Shown in pieces: positions 42,981-54,825 of a stretch of DNA of 64,000 nucleotides. A program made the translations under genes and the position numbers. How positions within the stretch are numbered: position 1 is the stretch's first letter; each line of letters begins with the position of its first letter. The stretch is from Clusia tigrina (Eukaryota > Arthropoda > Insecta > Diptera > Clusiidae): NCBI GenBank assembly GCA_920105625.2, contig OV050030.1, positions 317,692,789-317,756,788 of the forward strand, written 5' to 3'. Under the pieces are notes generated by a model. It was not told where the DNA came from, did no database searches, and was given only the letters and a program-made list of their open reading frames with translations.

Positions 42981-43790
42981 CTGAATGGTTCAAACAAGGA
43001 GAAAAGATGAAGAACTGGATGGGTGGTAGGAGTATTAGGTGTAGGATAAATACGACAGCCAGGCAGCGATAAAGGCAATTAACTCATATAGTATAAAATC
43101 CAAAAACGTCCTACAGAGCAGGAAAGCCACAGAAAGGCTAATCGAAAATAAAATATTGCATATCTATTGGGTTCATAGTCGTAAGGGCATAGAAGGAAAT
43201 GAAATAGCAGATGAGATTGCAAAAAACGCTGTCTATTTACTACATGAATAACAAAACGACATGCAGAAATCTCTTAAAGAACTATTCAATGAAACGGACG
43301 GACACATGAGTAGGCAGGTGAAAGCAAGGCGGCACAGTTTGAACACCTGCAAATGTGCAAAAATTATGTGTAAGGTCGACGATAGGAAACAAACGCGATT
43401 TATACTCGCGCCCTCACGAAACGACTTTAGAACTATCATAGGTATAATGACAGGCCATAATTTACTGGCAATAGGAATTAAGGACAATGATGAATGTGGG
43501 AAATGTAGGGAGGTTGGAGTAAGGAAAACTCTAGACAATCTCCTGCGTTAGCCAAAACGCTCTTAAAATGCTTAGGAGCACCACAATTTGGAAGATTTGA
43601 AGACATCTCAGAAATCGACAGCACTGCTTAAATTTGCAAAAACCGTTTGACATCCTACGAGAATCTGCATAACTACTGGAAATCTGCATAAAGGTGAGTA
43701 CAGTGCATACCACAAAAGAACGAGACAATTGCATCAACGTCATAGCCGAGATGGAGACTAAAGAAATGGCGTAGTACTACTTAGAGACGA
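42981..43790 (+). pseudogene. LOA-like LINE ORF2 3' part: RNase H and C-terminus
   Basis: A decayed RNase H start (KMKNWMGG, compare TDGSK-x-ENG) is followed by DSQAAIKAINSYSIKSKNV and HIYWVHSRKGIEGNEIADE, the His-containing block of I/LOA-type RNase H. Next comes the C-terminal region RNDFRTIIGIMTGHNLLAIG with DECGKCREVG, and a 3' region to 43790 matching 6731-6862. Stops and shifts break it near 43075, 43250 and 43550. Confidence 0.75.
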
Positions 43791-46205
43791 GAAAAATTAG
43801 GACCACCGTTTAATGTTGGGCATTTTATATTATATTTAGTCTGTAATTTACATTTAAGTGACAGATCCGAAAATATAAGTGCCAATATATTTGTTGATTT
43901 GAAATATTTGTATATGTAATTGTTATTAATTGTATACCCATGTATATTTGTATATGTAAAAATTTTTAATTGTAAACACAAAACATTTTTATTTTGAAAT
44001 ATAACAAATTATTTGTCTTTGGACTTTGAACACGCTATTGAGTATAATTCTTAATATTAATATTGATAAAATTTTTCAAACTGCAAAATATTTAAAGACG
44101 CTGATTTTGGTACCTTTTGCCGCAAGAGTAGTGTTAAATTTCAATGAACAAACCTAAACATGATTTTCTAGTTTTCCCCATTGCTTGGTTTATCATTATT
44201 GTGCAATCGGTGTGGTTTGTTTTCATTGGTTCTGAAGAAAGTCAGCCACACTATGTGTAGCGGATGTGCTGACATGCGCAAAACGAGAGATGTTTCTCTG
44301 TATTCTCTGATACCAACAATGTTGCGCACTTAGCGTGGCGGTTAAATGAAGAATTTGGAGGGATTCTAAGCTTATTTTGTCATAGTCGTTCTGGCATGCT
44401 ACAGCTAATAAGTATTTGTTCATATTTAGGTTATTAACAAATTTTAGGAAGAAATAATTATGAAATTTTATATTTAATAGTGCTGTTAGTAATGCAATAA
44501 CCAAGACTATAAGTAAATTTAAACGAGATAATTAGATGCAATAAAAAATTCAAGTAAATTTAAATAAGGTAATTAGATGCAATGAAAAATTTGGTCATGC
44601 AATTGACAAAGTTTTCACATAAACAGGTTTCCCTTATATATTCTCGCTTATGTCGGATGGGCAAATAGATTTGCTCAGAATTGAAAAAATTGTTATTTGG
44701 AGAATTGGAAAAATTGGAAATTAAAGAAAAATATACATAAAAAAAAAATTTTCAGTTGAAATATCTATAAGAAATATCACTTTTTCAAACAAGTTTTATT
44801 TGTTACTGACCTCACAAAATAAGGGAGGATTGTTGGAAATTAAATATGCATAATATAGCTCCATAGTATTTAAAAATAAGAATAGTGAAAAAGTTTACAA
44901 ATTTCATATTATAATTTATGTAAAGATTAAGATTAAAAACAAAAGTAGTTTAGAAAATAAATATATAACGATATAAATGTAATAATCATGAAAAAAAATA
45001 GTACATAGGAAAATTATAGTTCATATAATATATAATATATTCATTTAATTATGTGAGAGTAGGTCAGAAGATCACCACCTGCAGTTAGCGTAATTTTCTG
45101 GATGTACAGATTACAAAAGCTGATTGCCCAGGTTAGATTCCTGGGAGGTTTCATAGTTGGTGTGGTCCTTCTGACAATTATTATAGTGGCATCTTAATTT
45201 TACTTAATTATTTTATAATTTACTTAATTAACCTATGTAATAATACAATTAAAAGAGAATTTAAATCAACTTAATGGCCAACTATAATTAAATATAATAA
45301 AATATTATTTAAAATGTTTGTTAGAAATAATGAAAATTTGTATAAGGATTCAGCTTTCGAATGTGACACGAAGCAGTTAGTTCCAGGAATAGCGCATATC
45401 GGAAGACAGGGGAGGAAACAGCACATGACCGAAGTATTTCAATACATTGTGGAAGGTTTATTGACAAACAAACGAAAATACAAACAAATTTACTTTAAAA
45501 ATCAATTCAGTGTATCAGAATCTCAATAATATACTCCTGAACCCGCTTGAAGATATTGGATAAAAGCTTCAGGAGGGTGGCTGAAGAACTACTACTAAAT
45601 ATAGTAAGAAATATACATACAAAGAAAGGTATCATTACAAGAAGAAGCGGAGGCGGGTTTCTGATATGAGTACGTGAATTACTTCATTAGACTTTCATCT
45701 CAGAGAAATAACCATTGACTACATGTTGAAACAAACGAAGATAAAGTCATTATGTAAAGTAAGACAAACTCTTCCACCATATATTCACAGTGCGCTGAAG
45801 TAAATAATGGAGCAAGATTCAAAATCCCTCACGCATTTCTAGCGCATTTGATGAGCTGAACACTACAAGCAGAGACAGTACCACTGACATCCGTGGGAGC
45901 AAGTTATGGGAAATGCAAGAAGATGGCGGAGTGCCTAGAATATTATACGTACCGTTCCAGGAAGAGGGGAGGGCAATGCAGAGGTCGCCGAGGGATTTCA
46001 CTCTAACATTGACGAGCGTCATCCACACCACAGCAGGTAGGAGAGATCGCAGTTTAGAGTAGCATAGAATAAGTACAATTTGCAACCAGTAAGGACAGAG
46101 TTCAATAATAATAATAAAAAAAAGAGATAAAGTATATAAATAAATATAAACAAAGAAGGCGGACAAAGAAATAAAAGTGTGTTTTGCTTGTTTGCCGGTA
46201 TATTG
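43791..46205. other. AT-rich stretch, no supported gene
   Basis: Apart from the repeat at 44511-44610 I recognise nothing. A 71-codon frame at 45314-45529 and others are not supported. Sequence near 44230-44400 looks LTR-like in base composition but has no partner. Confidence 0.5.
44511..44610. repeat. Two tandem copies of the repeat motif of 1254-1305
   Basis: AAGTAAATTTAAA...ATTAGATGCAAT occurs at 44511-44550 and 44552-44592 and is more like the 1254-1305 copy in its second unit. Confidence 0.7.
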
Positions 46206-46211
46206 CTATTG

Positions 46212-47400
46212 CTACTTAGCGGTCTTTAGTAGGCGCTGAAGTGAATGTTCAAACCGATGTCTGTTGGGGCATGAACCGCGAAATCTCAAGCGACCGCATG
46301 GCTTCATGTTGTCGCTTGAGATTTCGTTGCAATATCGACGTAGGCTATGTTCTGCATCTGGCAGTTCTTCCACAATGTATCGGTCCTGCCCTAACTGCTT
46401 GTTAACGGCATATGGAACTTTGAATTTCGGTTGAAGTTTGTGAGTCTCATCGGTGGCATTGGGTATATAATCGATTACCACTAGTTGACCATCTTTGTAT
46501 TCCGTTGGATATTGATGTGCTCTATCATACCTGTTCTCACTATTTTTCCCTCTCAACATAAATATATTTTAACGCTTCACGTTTCTTTTTGTCATGATCA
46601 GATTCTCTCCTGCTGGTACAGCTTCGCTCAAAACTTGAACTAATCGATTTTCGCTGATAAGTCTCATGTTGAAATTGAGCAAAAGTTCGAGTGGGCTAGA
46701 CTTGGTCGTTGCGTTTATTTGTGAATTCATACACCACTTGATTTTTGAAATGGTAACATCCCAGTAATATTTTTTCTAGAACAGCGTATTGAAGATAAAA
46801 TTGTTCGTTTCACGCGTTCAGATTGACTGTTCGGCTGAGGTGTTCGAACTGCGGTCTTAACAAGTTGGATTCCAAACAGTGATATAAATGCCTCGAACTC
46901 CTTAGACGTGAAGGCTATTCCGGCATCGGTTGTGGTTCGAAATGGCTTACCAAAAATTGTTATTGCTTCGTGCTTCGTGCTGCTTTCAAAATCGTATATT
47001 TTGTGAAACAACAAACCAAGACGATATGTTGAATTTTAGACTTTGTGAACGGTCCGAGATGATCCACATATAGTGATTTGAATGGGATAGGCAAAATTTA
47101 GCTTAATTGAATCAGACTTACCTCTTTCAATTTTATTTAAACAACATTCGTGACAGGCTGCGATATAAGATTTAACGTAACGCCTCATACGCCTGAACCA
47201 AAAATTGTTCTGTAGTCGTTTTATAGTCTTTCCCACTCCGAAATGGCCTGCTTTGTCGTGACAGGATCTGGTAATTTGGAACCTGACTCCTTGATGTATA
47301 ACGAATTTCCATTTACCTTGCATCTTCTTATAAAGAAGAGCGCACCTTGAAATCATTATTAGCTTGAGTGGAAAGAGCGGAAAGTACATTTTACAAGTGC
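46212..47400 (-). pseudogene. pol: Integrase remnant of a third gypsy lineage
   Basis: The minus strand has the H2C2 block (SCHDKAGHFGVGKTIKRL ... CHECCLNK, 47389-47036), the core with DAGIAFTSKEFEAFISLFG and TPQPNSQSERVKRTI (47014-46727; second Asp and Glu kept) and the C-terminal domain (YKDGQLVVIDYIP, LQPKFKVPYAVNKQLGQDRY). Stops lie between these. The final segment ends near 46212 without an LTR that I can see. Confidence 0.83.
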
Positions 47401-47449
47401 ATATCTTGCAATTGCATAGCGTGGATACAATCGTTCTTAGTGTCGTCTG

Positions 47450-48620
47450 TCAAAGCTAGAATTCATTCAGCTTTACATGGCTGTGGACTCGGCGGTGATC
47501 AGCTTAGACAATCGACTTGATGCATCTTTGACCCCTGAAGGTGCTTGCACGTAGACTCATATTCCTGGAGACGTAGCCACTATCTGTCTATACGTGGTGG
47601 AAGTTTCGACATAACCGTCGTGGTGGTCATCGCATTACAATCTGTAATGACTGTAAACGGTGTATCCAATAAATACATGCGGAAAATTCGAGTGTTTCCA
47701 CAACGGCCAACACCACTATCACATAGCTTGCAGCATCGTTACACTAACGGTTGTAGAAATACGGGCTTCAGCCCATCGCGTCCTTGGAAAAGTATACCTG
47801 ACAAACCTTTCATGAAGTTTGTGTACCTTAGAAGGATCCGACAATGTTATAACCGGTTTACTCGTTATTGCTTCCTTCAACTGCTCAAAAACCATTTCAT
47901 ATTCATTCCACCAGGTAAAATCTGAAGTTGTTTTTAAAAGTTTCGTTAGCAGTACTGCGATGGGTTGTGCTTTTCCACAAATTTGTAGAATCAAAAATCC
48001 CTTCAGCCCTAAACACGGACGAACTTCCCTGAGTGGTTTGCCTTTGAAAATCTTTGATGCACTGCGTTTTCTCCCCATCTGGGGTTATGGCTTCACTACT
48101 ACCGTTGTGTCCAAAAAACTTGACATATTTTAGTAAAAATTTCATTTCGATATGGAGGGTTAGGCCCGAAAGACTCACTGCATCTAAAACTTCGTTTAAT
48201 ACTCTTTGACCTTCTTCCACCTTAGGGGTCGCTATAATAATTTCGTCGACATAACTCACCACTTTGTCCTTTCGATGTAAACTCGATATTAACTTCGTCA
48301 CCATTTCCTGGAAGTACATCGGTGCTTTCACCAGATCGAAGGGTATGATGTTATACTCGTGAGTGAGGAAGCCGCTTTATTTCTTACTGGTCTCTGCTAA
48401 TGAGAACTACTAATAACCTGACGTCATGTCAAGTGTTGTGAAAAGTTCCCACCGGATAGATTAAAAAGTTGCTCCTCAACCACAGGCATTGGAAAATTAT
48501 TCCTCTCTGCACATACGATTCTCCCCATTGGCTTTATGTACTAGGATCGCTGATGCTGTATGTGGGGATGTGTTTGGGTGAATAATTTCTTTTGTTAAAA
48601 GATTGTTCAAAATCGCCAAT
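47450..48620 (-). pseudogene. pol: RT and RNase H remnant of a third gypsy lineage
   Basis: RT blocks are MYFQEMVTKLISSLHRKD and VVSYVDEIIIATPK near 48250, with the catalytic box YVDE instead of YVDD, so the second Asp is Glu. The thumb (LLKYVKFFGHNG) and LRPCLGLKGF follow in shifted frames. RNase H is too decayed to place exactly. The upstream RT fingers (48340-48620) have multiple stops. Confidence 0.78.
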
Positions 48621-48631
48621 AATTCCTTCTG

Positions 48632-49120
48632 TTACGATAGTGGGACCTGATATAATTTCCCTAGGATTCGATCTTGTGTCGATACTGTAATTTCCACCAT
48701 TGTAGTTTTACACTTGCCACGGTTTGAAATATCTTCGGTGTAACAGTAGGAATAATCGTTGAGCAATTTCTTGATGTCGGTTCGTTGAGCCTCTGTAAGG
48801 TTTTCGTTAATATTAAAATCGTTGCCCTTAGCTTGTAACTGAACAGTGCCATTGTCGATAATTAAATTTTTATCCTTTGCGCATAAAATATCTCTACCCA
48901 ACAACAGGTCATAACCTAGTGCATCAGCTGGTACCACTTACAAACTAGCTTTCACGGTTTCATCGTTGATGCGCAATGATCGAACCCCCAAACCCTTTAA
49001 GACGTTTACATACTGGCATGCTGGGCATATCACTCACTAATTAATGAGTAGTCGCTACCCGTATCGACTAAAGCGTGTTGTGTGTTACTATCAATGATGA
49101 CTTCTTACATTATCGGAGGA
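48632..49120 (-). pseudogene. pol: Protease and pre-RT remnant
   Basis: Near 49070-49030 the minus strand reads HALVDTGSDYSLISE, an intact DTG protease active site, and from 48937 LGYDLLLGRDILCAKDKN, the second protease block, then a linker (LTEAQRTDIKKLLNDYSYCY) to RT. A stop near 48940 separates the two. Confidence 0.78.
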
Positions 49121-49159
49121 ACAATTGCATTGTATTTAGCATCACCTATTTCCGCGACT

Positions 49160-50149
49160 GTAGGCTTAGTATTCGAGCACTTTCCACAACGTTGTTTCTT
49201 TTGTGGATGTGGGCACTTGATGGCGATGAGGCTCTGCTCATTACACCTAAAACATTTTACTCATTTAGACGTTGGTACTTTGTGATCGTCACATGCAAAT
49301 ATTGATTGCTGTGCCGTTATAGGAGGCATCGTACTTGATGGTTGCATGATCTGCAGGTTCTCCACCGAATGTAATAATTTGATGCTCGTTTTAAAATTCA
49401 TTTCAAGTAGGGAGCGTAAAATTCATTGCAAGCGCTGCAGCGTTGACACCATTTATCGTATACAGATTTCTGGATGTATCATCTAAATTCCCACGTCGTC
49501 CGAGAGATAGAATCTCATAATAATATTCCACAAACGTCTGACTAGATTTCCGTTTTCGCCGACCAATTTCTTTATGAATTTCCGCAGAATTTAATACACA
49601 AGGAAAATCTTTTTCTAGAATACTCAGAAAGATTGCCCACGCCTGAAAGACTGGCTTGGCATCTGTCCAACCCCTTGCTATCTCTTTGAGTTTTTGTTGT
49701 GCGGCAAAAAGCAGAAGGGCTTCGCTCTACATATAAATACGTTGTCGCTGTTTCGTCGTGGAAACAAACTGGCGTTCCGTGATGGTCTTTTTTAGCGGAA
49801 CGAATTCAAGAAGTACACCAATAACGACCTGGTTATGATAACGACCTGGTCTTGCTGCCTGCTGACTAGGTGACGGATTTATAAAACGCACAGCATCCGC
49901 AAGTCGCGGTGTGCTAATCGTTGCTTTCGATCCGTATGTTGATCTCAATTTCTCCATTGATCTGGATAAGTTGGGCAACATCTCTTTCAACTCGTGGATG
50001 GGCCTTTCCCATGGTTCTTCTTGCTCAACTTCGCTTGCATCAATTTCGTCGCTACTGATGGCGTCTATCAAAACTATAACTTTGTGCGCTTTATTTGCCG
50101 ATGCCGAAATATTTGTATTTCGCAATTCGTATTTTGAGCTGTGTTGCAA
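49160..50149 (-). pseudogene. gag: Gag remnant of a third gypsy lineage
   Basis: The start at 50149 gives 140 codons with an acidic segment (ISSDEIDASEVEQEEPWERP) and no known motif; the capsid (about 49700-49430) is fragmentary; a decayed nucleocapsid lies at 49290-49180 with FRCNEQSLIAIKC and RCGKC. Gag-pro-RT-integrase order supports a single element from 50149 to 46212. No LTRs were recognised. Confidence 0.65.
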
Positions 50150-50590
50150 TTAAATTTTCCAATTTCAGGAGCATGTTGTTCAATAATGTGCTAACTTTAC
50201 TAAAAAAAACTTTATCTTTTTACGTAGCCGTTGTTTGCTACAAACTGATGTGCATGCTTTAACGCGTCAAAATCGAATGCTCATTTTCTATGTTGCGAAG
50301 TGATGTGCTGCTTCTCCTTCACTACACCCAATTCGTCGTAAGTGTCCTTCGTTGACTACTGCGACTTGTTGTTGTAGGCTGTGTACGATTTTGTTTTATT
50401 CCGCAGAACTGTTCAATAGCACATAATGTTGTCGTTGTAGTCATCACTTCCTTTGCTTTCCTGTTCGCGAAATGTCTGTCGTGATGCTTAAAAATGTTTG
50501 TATATGTATATGTATATTTATATGTATAAGTATATGTACATGTTTTTGTTTACGTATATACTCGTATATATGATTGTATTGATTGTATTG

Positions 50591-50596
<6 letters not shown>
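50150..50596. other. Non-coding stretch left of a (TA)n tract
   Basis: No gene or clear LTR edge is seen. Short TATATGTATAAG-type repeats lead into the microsatellite. Confidence 0.4.

Positions 50597-50685
<89 letters not shown>
50597..50685. repeat. (TA)n microsatellite
   Basis: An 89-bp pure AT run; the Tyr-Ile repeat frames over it are not genes. Confidence 0.97.
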
Positions 50686-50688
<3 letters not shown>

Positions 50689-52790
50689 CACGCATGCCGC
50701 ACCAAGCGCATACAAAATAAAACAAAGATAAATCCACTAATTAGCGTGGCAATAGTCATGTATGCATCAACTCATGCGACTACACATGTAACATAACCCC
50801 TTAAACTGCTTAGGCATTATTGTAACGAACTACTGTCGGTAAACCGTAAAAGTTCTTGCTCTTGAAATGAGCTATGTGCAACGTAAACATAATAATGCTA
50901 CATATAAGTCACGACTAACACCTTCACTAACTGTAAGCATTTTTATAATTATTGCTAATATATGATTTTTTTTTCTTTCTTTTCTTTTGATTGAATAAAT
51001 ATAGAACAATCCTTATATGTAAATTAGAGTATTGGAGAGACATATTGTGAAATAAAGAGGCAGTAGTTAGACAGATCGAAAGCAATATACTTAGTTTCAC
51101 TACTAAAATAATCAGCTGACCTTAGTATGCAAATATCTGGCTTACTCTTAGTCGCCGAAACAACCAAGTGCATGAGCTCTAGCGCCATTATAATAATCAA
51201 ATGAGCCAAGGCATACGAGTATATTAGCTCGAGTTCACTCGCTGATCAACAGGTTTAGGTTACAATCCACTGCAGGACGTATGTATATTTTCGTGCGAAA
51301 ATAACCAAAACAGTACATGGCGATCCTGCGCAACCGTGCCTACATCAACTGGGGACAAAACGAGTAATATACAGCCGTTCCTGCATCCATTGGAAATGGG
51401 CCAGAAAAGTTTCAACGCTATTTTTGAAAAACTGGACAGTTTGTCTTTAAAACACCAAGATAAAATAGTTAAAAAGCCCACAAAACCAGAGCAGAATTGG
51501 TTAAGCCTGACTATATACCCAATCATATGCGTAACACCAACACCAAGATTAATTGGACAAAAATTCGCAGCCCAAAACCCGGAATAATACGTGCCTTAGC
51601 TACTAGCGAAATCCACCACCATGTTTATACTTACAAGCAACTATAAAAGAGGGTCCCAATGCCATATCTATTGAAGAATATAAACAACATCAGTAACAAC
51701 CCACCACTGGAACACCTACTGAACAAAGAAAAACACAACGACGACTCAGAGCGGGAAAAAAAGGTCCAACGCAGGGCACAGATAGCCAACCTCTACCAGA
51801 AGTACAACTTGACGGCAACTAAGTTCGACAAAAATTTCTAAAAATAAAGATGAGCCTCAATAGGAAACAATATAAATTAAAAAACATGAATTGTACATAG
51901 GCACACTGTAGTAAAATTGCATTAATATTTAAAAGAAAAATTTATTTAATAATGCCTTATATTATTTTGATCTTTATTAATATACGAAAAACCCAGTTTA
52001 AAGTACAAAACCACAATGGCGATCCAAAAATCACAATTCTCAATCCACAACTCGAGAATTCAACACTCTGTAAGACCATGACTGGAAGCTTTTGATTATT
52101 TTATTAGTCGTTGCCATTCAGCTAGGTTTCCCTCTCATAAAAATGTACCGCGAGTACAATAAAAATCAATATGTAAAAGCTACCAAATCGATCTTCGAAT
52201 AAAACAAAGTATTATCAATGAAATAATAGCATTCAGGTATGGAACCAATTTCCCTGATTTCACTCCGATCTATATAGAGCACATTAAAAAAGGCCCCTCA
52301 TAGGAAATATTGAGAACCTTATATTGCAAATTTTAGGAACGAATTAATTAAATAACGTGCATATTTTGAAATATAAATCACTGCTATACCCGATAGAGAT
52401 AGGACAGATATAACAAACAAATTCAAAAGCTGTAGCGACTACATACGCAAAGATATAGAAAAACACCCTATGAAGGAAAATCCGTCTGATATCTTTTGAA
52501 AGTCCAGTAAAAAATCTCACAATTATGTTGACTTTTAATTAGATAGAATACCTTAAAATTATACCTGAATTCACAGGTAAAAAAGAAGACATTCACAAAT
52601 TCACAAATATTGTGAAACTTATCAATGTACAGTCTCAAACAATACGAGTACATTTTTTGCACTCATAACCAATACAAAATGACCGGACAAAATTCGAAAT
52701 CGCATCGAAACACTCGGAGTAGAAACTATTGAATCACTCCTCAATGAGTTAACAAAAATCTGTGCCCCTAAAATAATAGCAAATGCCAAA
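50686..52790. other. Stretch with no confident gene
   Basis: Plus-strand frames at 51336-51587 and 51659-51841 are unrecognised and could be the leader or gag start of the gypsy remnant that follows. Two TGGCGATCC strings (51319, 52018) are possible primer sites without LTR support. Confidence 0.35.
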
Positions 52791-53491
52791 CTATACGAAA
52801 TATCCTTGTTAAACAAGGTACAGGAACGATTATGCAATATGCAAATCAGCTAGAAGAGTTAATAGACTCTAAACTCTAACCGTCGCGTCAAAGAATTCAA
52901 AGAGGCAGTCCAATTAGCTAACGAATTCACAAAACTATAGGAACCTCACATACTAACGTTCCAGCACAATCGCGGTAATATAAAAAAGCACTATAACCAC
53001 TATAACAACAAATACAGTGCTAATGAGCGAGGCAGATACAAAAACAAGAAAGAAGCTACCACAACAATGTAAACGGACCAAGACTCTATAACAGTAACAG
53101 AGCTTACAACAACAACCCCTACAACAACAACCATGGAGAGAAAAGCAAGTCAAATTCAAAATCAACATTACAATTCAGGCAACAGCGGTATGCATTAACA
53201 ACAATCAGCACTATAACAGTGAAATAGAAGAAACCACATAGAGAATACAGCAGGACGCTGGCTGCTAAAGTCGCACAATATCATAAGAAGCTCGGGGGTA
53301 AAAGTAAAAACCTGCAAATGGACTTACAGAATAAATATATATAAATCATGAGGCCGATTAGTAAATATACAGAACAACAACACACGTTTAAATTTGTTAA
53401 TAGATACGGCAGCAGAGATCTCACTTTTAAGAATTAAAAATTTTAAATTTCAAAAATGTATATAAAATTCAAGACGAAGACATATACAGTA

Positions 53492-53506
53492 AATACTCAC
53501 TGTTAG
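53492..53506. repeat. Target-site duplication of the SINE, left
   Basis: AATACTCACTGTTAG is repeated exactly at 53713-53727. Confidence 0.9.
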
Positions 53507-53712
53507 CCACCCTCTGTGGACTAGTGGTAAGCATGCTAGACTCACACCCCAAGGGTCGCAGGTTCAAATCGTGCCACGGGCTTGGTCTCCAAAATGCATT
53601 TTTCTATAAATTTTCTTTTCGAGTCGAAATCCTCTGTAACTTGTACTCATTCCCCCAACACATTGCACTCATAATTAATTATGGTGTAAGATATAATAAT
53701 ACTAAAGATAAT
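53507..53712 (+). mobile_element. tRNA-derived SINE (206 bp)
   Basis: The 5' part resembles a tRNA: box A TGGACTAGTGG (53517-53527), box B GGTTCAAATCG (53561-53571), and flanking CTCTGTG/CACGGGC arms that pair at six of seven positions with wobbles. About 130 bp of unrelated body follows, ending in an AT-rich tail (AATAATACTAAAGATAAT). Perfect 15-bp duplications flank it. RNA polymerase III transcription and mobilisation by a LINE are inferred from the class. It lies inside the protease of the host gypsy remnant. Confidence 0.85.
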
Positions 53713-53727
53713 AATACTCACTGTTAG
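53713..53727. repeat. Target-site duplication of the SINE, right
   Basis: AATACTCACTGTTAG matches 53492-53506 base for base. Confidence 0.9.
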
Positions 53728-54825
53728 GAATTTCAAAATCAAATGTAAAAACAATAGGTACACCAAACATAAAATTACGATTACAAGAAAGCACTCTCAT
53801 ACACAAGCAGATAGTCAATATCGACTTTAAAATAGCAGCCGGTGGAATAATAGGCGATGATTTTCTATTATAATAAAAAAGGAAAATAAACTAAGATACG
53901 TTTACATTGTTACTGATTAATAACAATATATCCGAACAATCTGATATTACTAACAAATTCACCCATATAATCATACTACCACCATGTCCAATTGACGGAG
54001 GCATATAAGAAGATATGCTGATCTGCAGCATGGAATTGATGAACGGTATATTCGTAAGCAATACAATCATACCGGTAAACATGTAGGCATTTTGACCGCA
54101 ACATCAAGTACGGTTCGCTTAGAAAAACACCAGGTCGAATTTAAACCCATAAAACAATACCATTTCGTCAAGCATACAAAGCCGAAAGAAGAAGATAGAG
54201 AAGAACTGTGTAAGCAATTTTAAGATTTTTCATCTCAAAGGTGATATGCTAACATCTAATAATTTCTATAAATATAATCTGGAACTCACAGATATAAACC
54301 CAGTATTCATAGAAAACTACCAACTACCCCATTCACAGCTAGTGAATATTGAACACCAGGTAGATATGAGCTACTACAAAAAGATTATCGAACACTCGAT
54401 GAGTCCCTACGATTTATTGATTTATTTGTTTATAGTACCCAAGAAAAGCTGTGATGACACAAAGCAATGGAGACTAGACGTTCATTAAGCAATTGAATAA
54501 GAAATTGATAGACCATAAATTCCCCATCACAAGATTGGAAGATATTTTTGACAACATCGGAAGACGAAGTATTTTTCAACTCTTGACATGACCAGTTCCT
54601 TCCTCCAAATACCATTGGAGAAAACTTCAAAACCCCTTACTGCATTCTCAACGAAGAACGGGAACTACCAATTTAAATGTTTACCGTTTGGGCTAAAAAT
54701 CTCTTCATAGCATTAACAGGCTTTCAGGCTATTGCATTTCTGTATGTAAATTATTATCTTTGGTAAATCAGTAAACCATCATAATTGTAACCTACGAAAA
54801 ATATTTCAACTTTTAGGTTTATGTT

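Larger units (their letters stand above)
52791..54720 (+). pseudogene. pol: Gag, protease and RT start of a decayed plus-strand gypsy element
   Basis: Gag-like sequence (EFKEAVQLANEFTKL near 52895, then a Tyr/Asn/Thr-rich tail) is followed by a protease with NLLIDTAAEISLL near 53395-53435, where the triad glycine is Ala. A SINE splits the protease; it resumes with AAGGIIGDDFLL near 53835. RT blocks follow: NYQLPHSQLVNIEHQV, IVPKKSCDDTKQWRLDV, YFSTLDMTSSFLQI-like and FKCLPFGLKIS. Stops are frequent. A LINE interrupts RT near 54820. Confidence 0.68.

Noticed and set aside
45120..45170. Possible tRNA T-arm (CCAGGTTAGATTCCTGG hairpin)
   Set aside because: The hairpin is good, but no acceptor, D-arm or anticodon arm of a tRNA could be found around it.
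51315..52030. TGGCGATCC strings at 51319 and 52018 as primer-binding sites
   Set aside because: No LTR end or repeat partner precedes either string, and the tRNA match is short.
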